In this document: positions 27,595 to 36,630 of the stretch, one piece after another
Layout: each line of letters opens with the position of its first letter
Numbering within the stretch: the stretch's first letter is position 1
NCBI GenBank assembly: GCA_003210025.1
Contig: QCNW01000007.1
Span: forward strand, 10,001 to 71,647
DNA: 61,647 bases
Origin: Pelagibacteraceae bacterium AG-426-M19
Lineage (GTDB): Bacteria > Pseudomonadota > Alphaproteobacteria > Pelagibacterales > Pelagibacteraceae
Direction: 5' to 3'
Translations under genes and position numbers: made by a program
The notes under the pieces: model-generated
What the model saw: only the letters and a program-made list of their open reading frames with translations
The model's database searches: none
What the model was told of the DNA's origin: nothing

Positions 27595-28370
27595 TGGCTT
27601 TAATTAAAAAATTTGAGATAAAAAGTTTTACAAGCGAAAAAAATATTGTTGAAATTAAAAATGTATCTGTATTTTATAATAAAAGACAAATATTAAATAA
27701 TTTAAATTTAAAGATTAAGAAACAAGAAATACTTGGAATGTTAGGTCCTAATGGTGTTGGAAAATCCACTATTTTTAATTTAATTACTGGTCTAAAAGAT
27801 CCTAATTATGGTGAAATAATTATAAATGGAGTAGACGTAACTAAACTTCCAATTAATGAAAGATTTACAAATTTTAAACTAGGTTTAGTACCACAATATG
27901 GTGGACTAATATATGACTTAACTTTGATGGATAACTTAAAATTAGTTGCTGAAATTCATATTAAAGAGAAGGGACTTAGAGAACAGAAAATAAATAAATT
28001 AGTTTCTCAATTTGAATTTGATGCTTTACTTAACATAAAAGCAAAAGATTTATCAGGTGGTCAAAAAAAAAAATTAGTTATTGCAATGGCCTTGGTGAAT
28101 GACCCCAAAATTTTATTATTAGACGAACCCTTTGCCGCTTTGGATATTCTAACAATTAAAATGCTACAACAAATAATACTAAATCTGCAGTCAACAGAGG
28201 AAATATCTGTTGTTATTTGTGACCATCAAGCAAGAGACCTTCTAAATTGTGTTGATAGAGCAATAATTTTATCAAATGGACAAATAATTGCTTCTGGAAG
28301 TCCAAAAGAAGTAATTAGTGATAAAGCTGCTAAAACGCAATATTTTGGTGATGAATTCAATATAAATTAA
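27594..28370 (+). CDS. lptB: LPS export ABC transporter ATPase LptB
   Basis: LptB powers extraction of LPS by LptFGC. Walker A GPNGVGKST (about residues 53-61), Q-loop region VPQYGG, signature LSGGQKKK and Walker B LLLDEPFAALD are all present. Its 258 residues include a short N-terminal extension. It overlaps the upstream LptC/A-like gene by 1 nt (TAATG). In many proteobacteria rpoN follows lptB; here aroA follows after 7 nt, and no rpoN is seen. Confidence 0.95.
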   Translation: MALIKKFEIKSFTSEKNIVEIKNVSVFYNKRQILNNLNLKIKKQEILGMLGPNGVGKSTIFNLITGLKDPNYGEIIINGVDVTKLPINERFTNFKLGLVPQYGGLIYDLTLMDNLKLVAEIHIKEKGLREQKINKLVSQFEFDALLNIKAKDLSGGQKKKLVIAMALVNDPKILLLDEPFAALDILTIKMLQQIILNLQSTEEISVVICDHQARDLLNCVDRAIILSNGQIIASGSPKEVISDKAAKTQYFGDEFNIN

Positions 28371-28377
28371 TTCATCA

Positions 28378-29703
28378 ATGAAAAATTTTATCGAGATAAA
28401 AAAAATAATTAAACCATTTAATAAGACAATTGAAGTAAGCGGGGATAAAAGTATTTCTATAAGATGTGTTTTAATGGCATCTCAAGCGATAGGAGTTTCG
28501 AGACTATATAATCTCTTAGAGTCAGAAGATGTTCTTAATTCACTAAATTCAATTAAAAAACTTGGTATTAAATTCAAAAAAAAAAAAAAATTTTACGAAA
28601 TTTATGGATACGGGATTAACGGATATAACTTAAATAAAAACATAATTATTAATGCTGGAAACTCAGGAACACTGGCAAGATTAATTTTGGGTCTATTGGT
28701 TAATTCTAGGAAACAAGTAACAATTATTGGTGATAAAAGTTTGTCTAGACGAGATTTTACTAGAGTTACAGATCCAATAAAATTATTTGGTGCCAACATT
28801 ATTTCTAACAAAGGTGGCTTACCATTGAAAGTGAAAGGATCAGAATTTTTAAGGCCCATAAATTATATTGAAAAACTAGGAAGCGCACAGTGCAAAAGTT
28901 CAGTAATGTTAGCTGCATTAAAAACTCCTGGAACAACTGTTATAAAAGCAAAAAAGTCAAGAAATCATACCGAGTTAATATTTAAATTTCTTAAAATACC
29001 AATGCGAATTACTAAATCAAAAGAATTCGACTTCTTGGAAATAGATGGATTATATAATTTTAAAAGTTTTGATTATATTATTCCTGGGGATATAAGTTCA
29101 AGTGCTTTTTTTTTAGTATTGGCTTTGCTATCAAATAAATCAAAAATTGTCATAAAAAATGTGAATGTGAATGACTCAAGAATTGGAATAATAAATATCC
29201 TCAATAAAATGAATGCAAAAATACTTTTAAAAAATAAAAAATTTTATAATGGTGAAAAAATTGCAGATATTATTGTCCAGGGCAAAAGAGAATTAAAAAG
29301 TATAAATTGTCCAGAAAGTTTTAATAGTTCTGCAATAGATGAATTTTTAGTTATATTTCTTGTGGCGGCTAAAGCAAAAGGTATATCAAAATTCAAAAAC
29401 TTGTCTGAGCTAAATAAAAAGGAAAGTCCAAGATTAGAAATTGCGACCAAAATTTTAAACAAAATGGGGGTGAAGATATTAAGAGATGCTGACAATATTC
29501 AAATATACGGAAATCCTAATTTAAATCTAAAAGGTAAATACATAATAAATAATTTTAGAAAAGATCACAGAGTATTTATGATGTCTTGTATTGCAGCATT
29601 ATCATTTGGTGGTAAATGGAAAATTGATGATAAAGATTCTATTAAAACTTCATTTCCGACATTTTTAAATTTACTAAAAAAATTGGGAGCACAAATAACT
29701 TGA
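28378..29703 (+). CDS. aroA: 3-phosphoshikimate 1-carboxyvinyltransferase (EPSP synthase)
   Basis: AroA makes EPSP from shikimate-3-phosphate and PEP for aromatic amino acids. The N-terminal GDKSISIR (family usually SISHR), NAGNSGTLARL, the EKLGSAQCKSS block and the C-terminal NFRKDHRVFMM are present. The length (441) is normal. A run of 15 A (28576-28590), coding for five lysines near residue 70, could cause polymerase slippage. aroA-cmk-rpsA is a conserved proteobacterial order. Its stop overlaps the cmk start. Confidence 0.95.
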   Translation: MKNFIEIKKIIKPFNKTIEVSGDKSISIRCVLMASQAIGVSRLYNLLESEDVLNSLNSIKKLGIKFKKKKKFYEIYGYGINGYNLNKNIIINAGNSGTLARLILGLLVNSRKQVTIIGDKSLSRRDFTRVTDPIKLFGANIISNKGGLPLKVKGSEFLRPINYIEKLGSAQCKSSVMLAALKTPGTTVIKAKKSRNHTELIFKFLKIPMRITKSKEFDFLEIDGLYNFKSFDYIIPGDISSSAFFLVLALLSNKSKIVIKNVNVNDSRIGIINILNKMNAKILLKNKKFYNGEKIADIIVQGKRELKSINCPESFNSSAIDEFLVIFLVAAKAKGISKFKNLSELNKKESPRLEIATKILNKMGVKILRDADNIQIYGNPNLNLKGKYIINNFRKDHRVFMMSCIAALSFGGKWKIDDKDSIKTSFPTFLNLLKKLGAQIT

Positions 29704-30365
29704 AAAAGTTGCACTCTAACATAAATTTCAAAATTGCAGCTGATGGCGCAAGTGCATCTGGAAAAACTACTGGGTGTAAATTAATTGCCAAAAAATTTAA
29801 TATGAGCTTTTTATCAAGTGGAACATTGTATAGATATTGTGCATTAAAGATATTAGAAAACAAAGGCTATTATAATAAAAAAATAATTGGTAAAATTTCT
29901 AAGTCAATCACTCTAAAAAAATTAAAAAATAAGAAACTCTATAAACCTAAAGTTACATATTTGTCATCTATCATCGCAAAAAAACTTTATGTGCGTGAGA
30001 TATTAAAAAACTACCAAAAGAATTTTATTGATAGCTCAAAACTCGTGATAATTGAGGGAAGAGATATAGGATCGAAGATAATGTCAGAGGCTGACTTAAA
30101 GCTTTTTTTTTATTGTTCTGTTAAAAAAAAAGCTAAGAGAAGGCTGAAGGAATTTAAGCTTATAAATGAGAGGATTACTTTAAAACAGGTAGAAAAAACC
30201 TTAATAAAAAGGGATTACGACGATGTTAGAAGAAAAATAAGTCCCTTGATTATGCCCAAAAATGCTGTATTAGTCGACACCACTAAATTAACTATAAAAC
30301 AATTGGAGGTTAAACTTACTAATTTAGTCGTAAAATCGATCAAAAAGAAATATGGAAATCTATAA
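29700..30365 (+). CDS. cmk: Cytidylate kinase
   Basis: Cmk phosphorylates CMP and dCMP. The P-loop is ADGASASGKTTGCKLI (about residues 14-29). EGRDIGSKIM and the LID region RDYDDVRRKISPL are conserved; the family usually has RDxxDxxR in the LID. The start is TTG at 29700, overlapping the aroA stop as TTGA, which indicates coupled translation. The final 14 nt overlap the start of rpsA. The lysine-rich 221-residue sequence is of normal length. Confidence 0.93.
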   Translation: MKKLHSNINFKIAADGASASGKTTGCKLIAKKFNMSFLSSGTLYRYCALKILENKGYYNKKIIGKISKSITLKKLKNKKLYKPKVTYLSSIIAKKLYVREILKNYQKNFIDSSKLVIIEGRDIGSKIMSEADLKLFFYCSVKKKAKRRLKEFKLINERITLKQVEKTLIKRDYDDVRRKISPLIMPKNAVLVDTTKLTIKQLEVKLTNLVVKSIKKKYGNL

Positions 30366-32082
30366 AGAATTAATCTCCCCAGAATCACTAAAATTCGAAA
30401 AACTATTAAATACTCAGCTATCAAAAAACAAAATAGAAGAAGGCAAAATTATAGAAGGCAAAATTACCAAGATAACAGAAAAATTTGTATTCATTTTTAT
30501 ACCAGGTCTTAAAAGTGAGCCAATTATAGATATCAATGAACTTAAAATGATAGGTTTCAAAGATAAAATTACGGTTGGTGAAAATATTCCTGTATTACTT
30601 GAAAAAATTGAAGATAAAAATGGAGAGGTTGTTGTATCTGCTCTTAAAGCACAAAAAATTGAAGGTTGGTACAAGCTTGAGAAGGCTTATGAAGAAAATA
30701 AATCTATACTAGGTAAAATTACTACAAAGTGTAAAGGTGGGGTAATTGTTGAACACTCTGAAACTGGATCTTTAATGTTTTGCCCAGGCTCTCAAATAAG
30801 TGACAAACCCTTAAAAAATATAGATCATTTAATAGGAGTTGAACAAAAATTTGCGATTATAAAATTAGACAAAATAAGAGGGAATGCTTGTGTGTCTAGA
30901 AGGCAAATAGTTTCCACAAATAAAAGAGAGGACAAAGCAAAAATTATAGAAAAATTTAAAGTCGGAGACATTATTAAAGATGCAGTTGTTAAAGGATATT
31001 CATCTTTTGGTTGTTTTTTTGAAGTAAACAATGAAATAGATGTGCTAGTACATTTACAAGAAATATCTTACTCAAGAGTGAATCATCCAGATGAAATATT
31101 TAATATAGGTGAAAAACATAATTTAAAAGTTATTTCTATTGACAAAGAAAAACTTCAAGTTGGCTGTTCAATTAAACAGCTGTCTCCTGACCCTTTTGAA
31201 CATATTTCAAATTACCAAATTGGGTCTCAATACAAAGTAAAAGTTGACAAAATTACAGATTATGGATGTTTCTGCTCTTTAGAACCAGGATTAAGTACAT
31301 TACTTCATAGTAGCGAAATGAGTTGGACTAAAAAAAATGTAACTCCAAAAAAATTATTTAAGGTAGGAGATCTTATTGATTGTGTAATTACTGAGATAGA
31401 TAAAGATAAAAGACGAATTGCAATTTCTCATAAACTGACTTTGGAAAATCCTTACCAATTATTTATGGATAAATTTCCAATAGGTTCAGAAATAGATGGA
31501 GTGGTATCTAGTTCAAATGAATATGCTTTGTATGTTAAACTTGGAAATTTTGATATTGACGGTTTTTTACATGCAAATGATTTAAACTACTTAGGTAAGC
31601 CTGAAGAAGAACTAAAAAAATATAAAAAAGGTGATAAATTAAATGTTAAAATTTTAGAGATAAAAAAGGATGAGCAAAAAGTACGTGTTGGATTGAAACA
31701 ATTAGGCAAAGATCCATTTGATTGGTTTAATGACAAGAAAATCAATGACGTTGTAACAGTTCAAGTAATTTCATCTGATAACAAAGGACTAACTGTAAGA
31801 CCAGAAAATTGTGAATTAGAATTCTTAATAAAAAAGTCTAATATTGCTTTAAGTAGTTCCGATGCTAGGCCATCAAGGTTTGTTGGTGGTGAAAGAATAG
31901 ATGCAGCCATATCTGAGTTAAATATTGAAAAAAGAAAAGTAAGTCTAAGTATCAAGTTGCTTGAGGAATTGCAAAATAAAGAGGCTGTAACAAAATTTTC
32001 AAGCCCATTGAGTGGTAAAAATCTTCCTTTCTCATCGCTATCTGAACAACTAGATGACAAAAAAAAGAAGGATAATGAGTAA
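30352..32082 (+). CDS. rpsA: 30S ribosomal protein S1
   Basis: S1 binds mRNA and docks it on the 30S subunit. It has 576 residues with six OB-fold S1 repeats. Recognisable repeat cores include YSSFGCFFEVNNEIDVLVH, YGCFCSLEPGLSTLLHSSE and YALYVKLGNFDIDGFLHAND. S1 matters particularly in AT-rich genomes with weak or no Shine-Dalgarno sites, such as many starts in this window. The gene overlaps cmk by 14 nt and is followed by ihfB after 4 nt, the classic cmk-rpsA-ihfB order. Confidence 0.97.
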   Translation: MEIYKELISPESLKFEKLLNTQLSKNKIEEGKIIEGKITKITEKFVFIFIPGLKSEPIIDINELKMIGFKDKITVGENIPVLLEKIEDKNGEVVVSALKAQKIEGWYKLEKAYEENKSILGKITTKCKGGVIVEHSETGSLMFCPGSQISDKPLKNIDHLIGVEQKFAIIKLDKIRGNACVSRRQIVSTNKREDKAKIIEKFKVGDIIKDAVVKGYSSFGCFFEVNNEIDVLVHLQEISYSRVNHPDEIFNIGEKHNLKVISIDKEKLQVGCSIKQLSPDPFEHISNYQIGSQYKVKVDKITDYGCFCSLEPGLSTLLHSSEMSWTKKNVTPKKLFKVGDLIDCVITEIDKDKRRIAISHKLTLENPYQLFMDKFPIGSEIDGVVSSSNEYALYVKLGNFDIDGFLHANDLNYLGKPEEELKKYKKGDKLNVKILEIKKDEQKVRVGLKQLGKDPFDWFNDKKINDVVTVQVISSDNKGLTVRPENCELEFLIKKSNIALSSSDARPSRFVGGERIDAAISELNIEKRKVSLSIKLLEELQNKEAVTKFSSPLSGKNLPFSSLSEQLDDKKKKDNE

Positions 32083-32086
32083 ATAA

Positions 32087-32377
32087 TTGTCTATTAATAA
32101 ATCAGATATATTAAATATACTTGCAAAAAACTACCCAAACTTCCTAAAAAAAGATCTTAGCAAAATTATAGAAATTTTCATATCAGAGTCAAAAAATGCC
32201 CTTAAAAGAGGTGAAAGAGTTGAATTTAGAGATGTTTTTACATTAGATCCAAGAATTCAAAAAGAGGGAATAAGACGAAACCCTAAGAGTGGAGAAAAAA
32301 TATTTGTAAAAGAGAAAAAAAATATACTGTTTAAAATGTCAAAAAAATGGACTGATAAAATAAATGAAAAAAAATAA
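32087..32377 (+). CDS. ihfB: Integration host factor beta / HU-type DNA-binding protein
   Basis: This is a 96-residue DNA-bending protein of the HU/IHF family. The N-terminal dimer helices and the beta-arm tip RRNPKSGEKI (about residues 63-72), carrying the intercalating proline, are visible. Its position directly after rpsA favours the IHF beta subunit over HU. The start is TTG at 32087, 4 nt after the rpsA stop. The 3' end overlaps pyrF by 14 nt. It is a possible substrate for the lysine-modifying enzymes encoded at 57-58.6 kb, but that is speculation. Confidence 0.9.
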   Translation: MSINKSDILNILAKNYPNFLKKDLSKIIEIFISESKNALKRGERVEFRDVFTLDPRIQKEGIRRNPKSGEKIFVKEKKNILFKMSKKWTDKINEKK

Positions 32378-33062
32378 AAAAATAATTTTTATTGCTTTAG
32401 ACACCTCTAAAATTAATAAAATAAAAAAAATACTTAAAGATACTGAAACAAATAAACTTAATATTATCCCAAAGTTTGGTTTGCAATTTTTTTACTCAAA
32501 AAATGGAAGAAAATTCCTAGAAAAGTTTAGGACACCATTCTTTCTGGACATAAAACTCTCTGACGTACCAAACACAGCTTTATCTGCTTTAGATAGTTTA
32601 AAAGATTTAAAAAAAATAAGATATATTACAGTGCATGCAAGTGGTGGACTAGAAATGTTAAGAGCAGTCACCAAAAAAGCTAAAAAAATTAACAAAAACA
32701 TTAAAGTATTAGGGGTAACAATACTTACAAGTCTGAATAATAAATCTCTTAAAGAAATAGGCTATAAAACTAAATTAGAAAAAATAGTATTAAAACAAGT
32801 TTCTTTAATAAAAAAAAGTGGTGCAAGTGGAGTAATTAGTTCCGCACATGAATCACAGATTATAAAAAAAAAATTTAAAAACTTATTTATTGTCACACCA
32901 GGAATAAGATTGCCAGGTGATAGGGCAAATGATCAAAAAAGAATTACTACACCTAAGGAGGCTTTTCAAAAAAAAGCATCGGCAATAGTAATGGGTCGTC
33001 CATTAACTAATGGAAATGTTAAAGAAAATATTCAAAAATTAATTGATCACTTAAATCAATGA
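32364..33062 (+). CDS. pyrF: Orotidine-5'-phosphate decarboxylase
   Basis: PyrF makes UMP from OMP. The barrel start FIALDTSK and the catalytic block FLDIKLSDVPNTA (Asp-x-Lys-x-x-Asp, about residues 56-68) are intact. TPGIRLPGDRANDQKRITTP carries the phosphate-binding region. The length (232) fits the bacterial group. It overlaps ihfB by 14 nt and trpF by 4 nt. In the reference alphaproteobacterial order pyrF is also found near trpF. Confidence 0.94.
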   Translation: MKKNKKIIFIALDTSKINKIKKILKDTETNKLNIIPKFGLQFFYSKNGRKFLEKFRTPFFLDIKLSDVPNTALSALDSLKDLKKIRYITVHASGGLEMLRAVTKKAKKINKNIKVLGVTILTSLNNKSLKEIGYKTKLEKIVLKQVSLIKKSGASGVISSAHESQIIKKKFKNLFIVTPGIRLPGDRANDQKRITTPKEAFQKKASAIVMGRPLTNGNVKENIQKLIDHLNQ

Positions 33063-33676
33063 TTAAAGGTTTAAAAATTTGTGGGATCTCAGATCCTAAA
33101 ACTTTAAACTACATTTTAAATCATAGACACAAGCCATCTATGATAGGTTTCATTACAAATTATGAAAAAAGTCGAAGATTTATTGAATATGGCAAATTAA
33201 AACGTTTAATTAATATTGATAAAAAAAACGTAAACTTTGTCTCTGTTCTTGTGAGTCCTAAGGATGAAATTTTAGAAAAAATTAAAAATTTAAATTTTGA
33301 CTATTATCAACTTTACGATGTAGATCCTAAAAGAACTGAAGAAATTAAATCAAAATATAAAATAAAAATAATAACCGCAATTACTGTTTCTAGTAAAGAT
33401 GATGTAATAAAATATAAAGATTATTTAGATACTTCAGATGTGATTTTATTTGATTCAAAAGGATATCATAAATCTGAAAGTTTTGATCATAAATTACTAG
33501 ATATTGTGCCAAATGAAATAAATAAAATGATTGCAGGTAATATTCAAATAGACGATATTTCTAATTTTAAAAATAAAGATTTCGCTATAGACCTGAGTGG
33601 ATCACTAGAAGATGAATATGGAAAAAAAGATATTAATAAAATTGATAAATTGTTAAATTTATTTGCAAAGGTATGA
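33059..33676 (+). CDS. trpF: Phosphoribosylanthranilate isomerase (TrpF), divergent
   Basis: By place (pyrF-trpF-trpB-trpA-accD) and fold, this is TrpF, the third-last step to tryptophan. The catalytic cysteine is kept in LKICG (C8), and an Asp lies in VILFDSKG where the general acid is expected. The usual Gly-rich phosphate loop after that Asp (GGTG-type) is replaced by GYHKSESFD. The second Gly-rich loop (AGG) reads AGN. Its 205 residues are normal. The call as a trpF orthologue is firm from context; full catalytic competence is uncertain. Confidence 0.8.
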   Translation: MIKGLKICGISDPKTLNYILNHRHKPSMIGFITNYEKSRRFIEYGKLKRLINIDKKNVNFVSVLVSPKDEILEKIKNLNFDYYQLYDVDPKRTEEIKSKYKIKIITAITVSSKDDVIKYKDYLDTSDVILFDSKGYHKSESFDHKLLDIVPNEINKMIAGNIQIDDISNFKNKDFAIDLSGSLEDEYGKKDINKIDKLLNLFAKV

Positions 33677-34917
33677 AAATTAAAAAAAAAATTCCACTAA
33701 TTGATCAGGCAAATAAACTTGGTTTTTGGGGTGGAAAGTTTGGCGGCAACTACGTTCCAGAAACATTGAAAAAACCAATTGAAGATTTAGAAACTCAATT
33801 TAATAAACTTAAAAAAGATAAAAAGTTTATTGCTGAAAGAGATAAATATTTTAAAAATTGGGTTGGTACACCTACTCGTTTTATAAAGCTAGAAAATTTA
33901 ACAAATCATGTAGGTGGGGCTCAAATTTGGTCTAAAGTTGTATCAGACGCAAATGGAGGAGCGCACAAAATATACAATGCTACTGTACATTGTCTTCTTG
34001 CCAAACGATCTGGTAAAAAATTTATAATTGGAGACACTGGCGCTGGTTACGCAGGTAAAATGTTGAGTATGGCTGCTAAAAAATTTGGCTTAAAATGCAA
34101 AATTTTTATGGGTGCAAAAGATATTGCAAGACAACAGCCCAATGTAAAAGCAATGAAAAAAAATGGAGCTGAAGTAGTACCTGTATATTCAGGTAGTCAA
34201 ACACTTGTTGATGCAGTTTCAGAGTGTATGCGTTTCTGGGTTGCTAATTGTGATACAACGGCTATGTGTGTTGGAAGCACAGTAGGTCCTGCTGTTTTTG
34301 TTCGTATTTGTGGATGGAGTACTAGTCAAATTTCAAGAGAGCTAAAAATTCAATTAATTGAAGAGTTTGGGTCAATACCAAAAAAACTAAAATTATATAA
34401 TTGTGTTGGTGGTGGAAGTTCAAGTTTTGGTTTTTGGAATGAATTTATGGATTATGACAAAAAACAATGCGAATTTATTGGTGTAGAAGCTGGAGGGCCA
34501 GCAAAGAGTAAAAAGCATGCAGCACCATTAACTTATGGTTCAAAAATTGGAATTCTTCACGGTGCAGCTCAATATGTTAATCAAAACTCAGATGGACAAA
34601 TAGAAGAAACTGAGTCAATTTCTGCTGGACTTGATTATCCTGGAATATCACCACTTCACTGTTTTTTGAAAGATACGAAAAGAGCAAGATATACTGCAGC
34701 AAGTGATGAAGATGCTTTAAGTGCTTATAAAACCGTGACTAAGTTTGAAAAGTTAAGACCTTCTCTAGAACCAAGTCATGCTTTTTCAGTTGCAATCAAA
34801 GAAGCAAAAAAACTAAACAAAGATACAATAGTTGTAGTTAATAGTTGCGGTGATGCGTATAAAGATCGAGAAATTTTAAAAAAAAGATTGGGAAAAAAAT
34901 ATGTTGAACCCAATTAG
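33673..34917 (+). CDS. trpB: Tryptophan synthase beta chain, strongly divergent
   Basis: This PLP enzyme normally joins indole and serine. The frame of TrpB is clear (FGGNYVPETL, GAHKI with the PLP lysine at 99, NVKAMKKNGAEVVPV, GQIEETESISAGLDYPG). Several catalytic-site positions differ from the family: catalytic Glu (E. coli/Salmonella numbering 109) is Asp121, GAGQHG is GAGYAG, GGGSN is GGGSS, and the pyridine-contacting Ser377 is Cys392. It overlaps trpF by 4 nt and trpA by 17 nt. It may be an altered but working TrpB or an enzyme with shifted specificity. Confidence 0.85.
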   Translation: MKIKKKIPLIDQANKLGFWGGKFGGNYVPETLKKPIEDLETQFNKLKKDKKFIAERDKYFKNWVGTPTRFIKLENLTNHVGGAQIWSKVVSDANGGAHKIYNATVHCLLAKRSGKKFIIGDTGAGYAGKMLSMAAKKFGLKCKIFMGAKDIARQQPNVKAMKKNGAEVVPVYSGSQTLVDAVSECMRFWVANCDTTAMCVGSTVGPAVFVRICGWSTSQISRELKIQLIEEFGSIPKKLKLYNCVGGGSSSFGFWNEFMDYDKKQCEFIGVEAGGPAKSKKHAAPLTYGSKIGILHGAAQYVNQNSDGQIEETESISAGLDYPGISPLHCFLKDTKRARYTAASDEDALSAYKTVTKFEKLRPSLEPSHAFSVAIKEAKKLNKDTIVVVNSCGDAYKDREILKKRLGKKYVEPN

Positions 34918-35701
34918 TCTTGTATTTAAAAAAGCGAAAAAAGAAAATAGAGCTGCTCTATTAACCTATACTGTTGCAGGAGATAGTTCAAAAAAACAAT
35001 CATTAGATATATTGAAATCAATTTCAAAAGACGCTGATATTTTAGAATTAGGGGTGCCACACAACACTCCAGTAGCAGACGGTAGTCAAATCCAAACAAG
35101 TGCATATAGAGCGATTAAAAACGGGATTAGAATGAATGATATTTTTAAAATCGTAAAAAACTTTAAAAAATCAAATAAAGATAAGCCAATTATTTTGATG
35201 GGATATTTTAATATGATTTTTCAATATGGAGAAAATAAGTTTTTAAATAAATGTAATTCTTCAGGTGTAAATGGATTAATAGTTGTAGATTTACCTTGGC
35301 CAGAAAATAAAATTTTTGCAAAAAAATGTAAAAAAAAATCTATTTATTTTATTCAGCTTTTGTCACCAACAACAACAACAAGAAGGCTTAAAAAAATTAT
35401 AAGAGACTCCCATCCTATGAATTATTTTATTTCAATGTTGAGTACAACAGGTGGTAAACTAAAAGTTTCACCTAATGATATACTAAAAAATTATACCAAA
35501 ATAAAAAAAATTGATCCAAAGAAAGAAATTGTCATTGGTTTTGGAATCACAGAAAAAACAATTGGCAAGCTCAAATCTGCAGATGGGTTAGTTGTTGGAA
35601 GTGCTATTTGTAAGGAAATTAGCAGGAGTTTAAAGCATAGACAAAATCCTGTCACAAATGTAAGTAAGCTAGTAAAAAAATTAAAAAATAAACTTCTATG
35701 A
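34901..35701 (+). CDS. trpA: Tryptophan synthase alpha chain, divergent
   Basis: TrpA normally cleaves indole-3-glycerol phosphate to indole. The catalytic acids are kept: Glu49 (LELGV) and Asp60 (VADGSQIQ). The intervening family motif PFSDPLADG reads PHNTPVADG. The phosphate-binding GVTG region reads STTGGK, while VIGFGI and VVGSAI remain. Its 266 residues are normal. The start lies 17 nt inside trpB and the end overlaps accD by 4 nt. The divergence parallels that of trpF and trpB next to it. Confidence 0.85.
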   Translation: MLNPISLVFKKAKKENRAALLTYTVAGDSSKKQSLDILKSISKDADILELGVPHNTPVADGSQIQTSAYRAIKNGIRMNDIFKIVKNFKKSNKDKPIILMGYFNMIFQYGENKFLNKCNSSGVNGLIVVDLPWPENKIFAKKCKKKSIYFIQLLSPTTTTRRLKKIIRDSHPMNYFISMLSTTGGKLKVSPNDILKNYTKIKKIDPKKEIVIGFGITEKTIGKLKSADGLVVGSAICKEISRSLKHRQNPVTNVSKLVKKLKNKLL

Positions 35702-36630
35702 ACTGGATTACAAAAGCTTTAAGTTTTGGTGAAAAAATTAAAAGAGTTTTAAAAAAAAGACCTTCAAAGGAGGATATAGAAAACTCAGACTGGACAAGTT
35801 GTTGCAAAGGCCCAATATTAAAAAAAGAACTTGAAGAAAATTTATGGGTTTGCAACTCATGTGGAAAGCATCATAGAATTAATTGTCGACAAAGATTTGA
35901 TATTATTTTTGGGAAAAACACCTATGAAATACTTGACACACCAGTTCCTGCAGAAGATCCCCTTGGATGGGTAGATACCAAATCTTACAAAGATAGATTA
36001 AAATCTGCACGAAAGAAAACTAATCAAAACTCAGCTGTGATGATTGCTAAAGGAAGAATAAATGGAATCGAAGTTACAGCTGGAGCAATAAATTTTGAGT
36101 TTATTGGTGGTTCTGTTGGAGCTGCAGAAGGTGAAGCAATTATTTATGGTGTACAACACGCTATTGACAATCAAACACCCTTTGTATTCTTTCCTTGTGG
36201 TGGAGGACAAAGAATGTTTGAATCTCCTATTGCACTTGCAAATATGACAAGAACTACTCTTGCAATAAATGAGCTCAAAAAAAACAATCTTCCTTATTTA
36301 GTTTGTTTTACTGATCCAACCGCTGGTGGAATTACCGCATCATTTGCAATGTTAGGAGATATTCATTTTGCTGAACCAGGTTGTTTAATAGCTTTTGCAG
36401 GAAAAAGAGTTATACAGGCAACAGTTAAGGAGGAGCTTAGTTCTGACTTTCAAACATCTGAATTTGTCGAAAAACATGGATTTGTAGACAGAATTGTTGA
36501 ACGAAAAGATTTAAAATCAGAAATAAGCTTACTATTATCAATATTGTTAAAAAAAGATAACGCGGTAAATGAAAAGCAAATAAATGAAACTCCAGACAAT
36601 ATTGAACCGCTTGCAAAAGCTGCATCCTAA
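35698..36630 (+). CDS. accD: Acetyl-CoA carboxylase carboxyltransferase beta subunit
   Basis: AccD pairs with AccA (12950-14056). The N-terminal four-cysteine zinc finger (TSCCKGP and CNSCGKHH, about residues 28-59) and the crotonase-fold core GGSVGAAEGEAI and CGGGQRMFES are present. Its 310 residues are normal. The order trpA-accD-folC is conserved in alphaproteobacteria and many other bacteria. The start overlaps trpA by 4 nt, and folC starts 47 nt before its end. Confidence 0.95.
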   Translation: MNWITKALSFGEKIKRVLKKRPSKEDIENSDWTSCCKGPILKKELEENLWVCNSCGKHHRINCRQRFDIIFGKNTYEILDTPVPAEDPLGWVDTKSYKDRLKSARKKTNQNSAVMIAKGRINGIEVTAGAINFEFIGGSVGAAEGEAIIYGVQHAIDNQTPFVFFPCGGGQRMFESPIALANMTRTTLAINELKKNNLPYLVCFTDPTAGGITASFAMLGDIHFAEPGCLIAFAGKRVIQATVKEELSSDFQTSEFVEKHGFVDRIVERKDLKSEISLLLSILLKKDNAVNEKQINETPDNIEPLAKAAS

